Shown here: positions 5,849-8,685 of the stretch, piece after piece
Layout of the letters: every line of letters starts with the position of its first letter
How positions within the stretch are numbered: position 1 is the stretch's first letter
NCBI GenBank assembly: GCA_029051835.1
Contig: JAIDKJ010000034.1
Span: 1 to 8,685, forward strand
Reading direction: 5' to 3'
DNA from: Paramuribaculum sp.
GTDB lineage: Bacteria > Bacteroidota > Bacteroidia > Bacteroidales > Muribaculaceae
Length of the DNA: 8,685 nucleotides
Translations under genes and position numbers: made by a program
The notes under the pieces: generated by a model
Told to the model about the DNA's origin: nothing
The model's input: only the letters and a program-made list of their open reading frames with translations
Databases searched by the model: none

Positions 5849-8685
5849 ATGATACATTTCTTCCACCGCTGCACAGCAGCGCTGATAGCACTGACCCTTG
5901 GAGCCGCGACGGCTCTGGCCTACGACATCAAAGGTAAAATAGTCGATCCCGACGGCGAACCGATGGTAGCAGCTACCGTAAAGCTGCTCACAGCCCGGGA
6001 CTCAACATTCATCAAAGGCGTCAAGACCAACATAGACGGCGACTACAACCTCACCGGAGTGAAGAGCGGCAGCTATATAGTGGAGGCGATGTATATCGGT
6101 TACCGCACAACACACAAAGACACAAAGATCGGTTCAAAAAGTGTCACTCTGGAGCCAATCGTACTCGAGATGAGCGCGATTGAGCTCCAAGAAGTGACCG
6201 TCCTCGGTGTGGCAAGCGAAATCAAGGTGAAAGAGGATACGGTGGAATACAACGCCGGTTCATATAAGACCCAGCCCAACGCCGTGGTGGAGGATCTGCT
6301 CAAACGCCTGCCCGGCGTGGAGGTCGACTCCGAAGGCAAAATCACGGCCAACGGCAAGGAAGTGAAAAAGATACTGATCGAAGGCAAGGAATTCTTTGCC
6401 GACGATCCCAAGGTGGCATCGAAAAATCTGCCCGTAGAGATGATCGAAAAGCTTCAGGTGGTGGACCGCAAGAGCGATCTGGCGCGCCTGCCCGGCGTGG
6501 ACGAGGGCGAGGATGAAACCGGGATCACGCTCACTGTAAAGAAAGGGATGCAGGAAGGCTATTTCGGCACCGCCGAGGCAGGCTACGGCACGCAGGGCCA
6601 CTATCTCGGACAGTTTAACGTCAACCGTTTCTGGAACGGCAACCAGATGACCCTTTTGGGCAACTTCAACGACATCAACCAGCTCGGCTTCACCGACAGC
6701 AACGGCAACCGCTTCCGCCGGTTCGGCGGCAGTCAGGGTCTGACCACCTCCCAGGCTCTCGGCCTCAACTTCAATGTCGGCAACAAGGAGATATTCCGCG
6801 TGGGCGGCAACGTGATGTACAGCCACTCGGACCGCGACGTTCGCCGCAGTCAGGAACGCCAGTTTATCGAAGCCGACTCCACCTCGTTCGCATCGTCGGG
6901 CCGCAAAGCCCGCGACCGCGGCCACAATGTCAGCGCGGCATTCAGAATGGAGTGGAAGCCCGACTCGTTCAACACCCTTGAGTTCCGCCCGACGCTTTCG
7001 TACAACATGAATTCATCGTCGAGCATCGACTCCACCATAACCCGCGCCGGCGACGCCGCCCGCACAGCCGTGAGCCGCAGCCTCAACACCGCCGCTGCCG
7101 ACGGACATTCGCTCGAATTCGGCGCGCGACTGATCTACAGCCACTCGTTCAAACGCCACCGCGGACGCTCGTTCTCGATCAGCGCCGAGTATAACCACTC
7201 GAACATCAGAGAACACGAGAACACCTTCTCGCGCAACCTGTTCTATCTGCTCAACGACTCAGTGGACATCTACGACCAGGAAGCGAGCAACCATTCATGG
7301 ACCGACCGCGTGAGCACCCGCCTGACATGGACCGAACCGCTCGGCAATATTAAGAACGGCCGGTTCCTGACATTTGCCTACAACCTCAACTACCGCTGGA
7401 ACAATGCCGACAACATGATCTACGACCATCCGCTGCTTCCGGTGCCAGGCCCTGACGGATTTCCCGAAGTGGACTACTCGCAGCTGATATTCAATACCGA
7501 CCTGAGCAACCGTTTCCGCAACGACTATTTCAATCAGGACATACGTCTGGGCTTCCGTCAGGTGACCAAAAGCATAAACTTCGAGGGCGGCATATCACTG
7601 GTGCCGCAGATGTCGAAAAGCATCGACCTGATCAATTCCGACCGCAATATCGACTCTCGTTGGGTAGTCAACGTGGCTCCGTTCCTGCGCTACCGCCACA
7701 AATTCAGCAAGACACGCTCGCTCAACATACATTACCGCGGCCGCTCCTCACAGCCCTCGCTCACGCAGTTGCAGCCTGTGCCCGACATGTCGGATCCGAT
7801 GAACATCATCTACGGTAATCCGGCACTGGATCCTTCGTTCAGCCACAACATGAATATCCGTTTCCAGGACTTCAACACTGCCCGCCAGCGTTCGATAATG
7901 CTCATGGCCAACCTGTCGCTGACACAGAACTCGATAGTGAGCAACATCACCCGCGACCGCGAAACCGGCGCCCAGACCACCCGCTACGAAAACGTCAACG
8001 GAGTATGGTCGGCAAGAGTGATGTCGATATTCTCCCAGCCTCTCCGCAACAAATACTGGCAGATCAGCAACCACCTGTTTGCCAACTACAACCGCACTGT
8101 AGGCTTCAACAACGGAATGCGCAACCGCTCCGGATCGCTGATGGTGGCCGAAAGCTTCGGAGTAGCCTTCCGCCCTGACAACATCGAGCTTGAACTTCGA
8201 CCCAACTACCGCCTCCAGACCACCCACAACTCCCTGCAGGGGGTCGGCGGCCAGACCGTCCACACCTACGGAGGCACATTCTCGGCCTACTACTCCACTC
8301 CGATAGGCGTGATACTCAACTCCGACCTGACCTACTCCGGCTCGGCAGGCTATGCAGCCGGCTACAATCAGAAGCAGTGGATGTGGAACGCATCGATATC
8401 CTATCAGTTCCTTCCGAGCCGTTCGCTCACCGTGGCTCTCAAGGCCTACGACCTGCTCAACCAGCGCTCCAACATAAGCCGCAGCATCACCGCCAACTAT
8501 ATCGACGACACGATGGTCAACGACCTCACACGCTACTTCATGCTGACGGTAAGCTACAAATTCAACACATTCGGCAAAGGCAACATGCCTACGGACCGCA
8601 ACATGCGCGGACCGGGCGGACATGGAGGACCGGGCGGCGGACGTCCCCCCCCCGTATTCCGCCGCACAAAAACAAAAGGCGCCGG
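5849..8685 (+). CDS. Outer-membrane beta-barrel receptor (TonB-dependent-receptor-like), 3' end beyond window
   Basis: The reading frame is open from ATG 5849 to the right edge, with 945 codons visible and no stop. Residues 1-24 are a signal peptide ending ATALA, cleaved before YDIKG. Residues 25-110 form a carboxypeptidase-regulatory-like domain (IKGKIVDPDGEPMVAATVKL..., YRTT). A plug-like region follows with LPGVEV (154-159), ITANGKEVKKILIEGKEFF (to about 183), LPVEMIEKLQVVDRKSD and ITLTVKKG (about 227-234). The remainder is a barrel rich in alternating aromatic strands; the last clear strand is RYFMLTVSYKF (895-905). This matches the Bacteroidota 'outer membrane beta-barrel' family (OMP_b-brl_3-like) rather than a classical SusC, and no SusD is visible. 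Family members are thought to import or bind nutrients; the ligand is unknown. A Gly/Pro-rich tail from about 906 holds a C9 run at 8645-8653. Confidence 0.93.
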   Translation, partial: MIHFFHRCTAALIALTLGAATALAYDIKGKIVDPDGEPMVAATVKLLTARDSTFIKGVKTNIDGDYNLTGVKSGSYIVEAMYIGYRTTHKDTKIGSKSVTLEPIVLEMSAIELQEVTVLGVASEIKVKEDTVEYNAGSYKTQPNAVVEDLLKRLPGVEVDSEGKITANGKEVKKILIEGKEFFADDPKVASKNLPVEMIEKLQVVDRKSDLARLPGVDEGEDETGITLTVKKGMQEGYFGTAEAGYGTQGHYLGQFNVNRFWNGNQMTLLGNFNDINQLGFTDSNGNRFRRFGGSQGLTTSQALGLNFNVGNKEIFRVGGNVMYSHSDRDVRRSQERQFIEADSTSFASSGRKARDRGHNVSAAFRMEWKPDSFNTLEFRPTLSYNMNSSSSIDSTITRAGDAARTAVSRSLNTAAADGHSLEFGARLIYSHSFKRHRGRSFSISAEYNHSNIREHENTFSRNLFYLLNDSVDIYDQEASNHSWTDRVSTRLTWTEPLGNIKNGRFLTFAYNLNYRWNNADNMIYDHPLLPVPGPDGFPEVDYSQLIFNTDLSNRFRNDYFNQDIRLGFRQVTKSINFEGGISLVPQMSKSIDLINSDRNIDSRWVVNVAPFLRYRHKFSKTRSLNIHYRGRSSQPSLTQLQPVPDMSDPMNIIYGNPALDPSFSHNMNIRFQDFNTARQRSIMLMANLSLTQNSIVSNITRDRETGAQTTRYENVNGVWSARVMSIFSQPLRNKYWQISNHLFANYNRTVGFNNGMRNRSGSLMVAESFGVAFRPDNIELELRPNYRLQTTHNSLQGVGGQTVHTYGGTFSAYYSTPIGVILNSDLTYSGSAGYAAGYNQKQWMWNASISYQFLPSRSLTVALKAYDLLNQRSNISRSITANYIDDTMVNDLTRYFMLTVSYKFNTFGKGNMPTDRNMRGPGGHGGPGGGRPPPVFRRTKTKGA
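8645..8653 (+). repeat. Homopolymer run of nine C within the receptor C-terminal tail
   Basis: Nine consecutive C encode Pro-Pro-Pro in the current frame, followed by VFRRTKTKGA. With ten C the tail would read PPPRIPPHKNKRRR, and with eight PPPYSAAQKQKAP. All three frames stay open to the window end. The tract is a natural site for slipped-strand length change or a sequencing or assembly indel. It lies after the last barrel strand, so a shift would alter only the tail. Confidence 0.85.

Noticed and set aside
7748..8623. 291-codon open frame on the - strand
   Set aside because: It is antisense to the barrel of the receptor gene, and its Val/Ala/His/Arg-rich composition mirrors the barrel codons. 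The same applies to the smaller - strand frames at 6100-7216.
1..8685. Polysaccharide utilisation locus, CRISPR array, tRNA or transposase
   Set aside because: No SusD, glycosidase or sensor gene accompanies the receptor or sulfatase, no regularly spaced repeats beyond two copies occur, and no RNA gene or transposase frame was recognised.

Overview
The window looks like chromosomal DNA from a GC-rich member of the Bacteroidota, most likely the order Bacteroidales. The evidence is an outer-membrane beta-barrel receptor with a carboxypeptidase-regulatory-like N-terminus, a six-bladed-propeller lipoprotein and a serine-type sulfatase. There are no Shine-Dalgarno sequences at the starts I checked, and promoter-like matches follow the Bacteroidota pattern (TTG, a spacer of about 19, then TAnnTTTG). 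Frequent ATA isoleucine codons and high GC would suit Muribaculaceae or a relative, but I cannot settle the family.

Layout. A sulfatase truncated by the left window edge runs rightward to 1547. A 12-bp perfect hairpin at 1577-1610 separates it from a leftward four-gene cluster. In transcription order this cluster is aroA (4243-5505), an uncharacterised membrane-anchored protein with a CCGxHxxC motif (3776-4246), a metal-type ABC-3 permease (2949-3779) and a propeller lipoprotein (1629-2909). The first three genes are joined by two 4-bp ATGA stop/start overlaps, and the lipoprotein follows 39 bp after the permease. A promoter-like site lies directly before aroA.

An AT-rich divergent intergenic region (5506-5848) carries the aroA promoter, one or two rightward promoter candidates and a compact block of nested repeats and hairpins with 20-nt inverted ends (5660-5833). 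From 5849 to the right edge an outer-membrane beta-barrel receptor reads rightward without a stop. Its 945 visible codons end in a Gly/Pro-rich tail containing a run of nine C.

How the genes fit together. The aroA cluster joins shikimate-pathway synthesis to inner-membrane metal transport, with the CCGxHxxC protein translationally coupled between them. That pairing is the most interesting gene-level observation. The sulfatase and the receptor belong to the usual Bacteroidales glycan and envelope repertoire, but no SusD, glycoside hydrolase or sulfatase-maturing enzyme is visible, so I cannot call a polysaccharide utilisation locus. I found no tRNA, rRNA, CRISPR array or transposase. The best candidate for something undescribed is the structured repeat block at 5660-5833.
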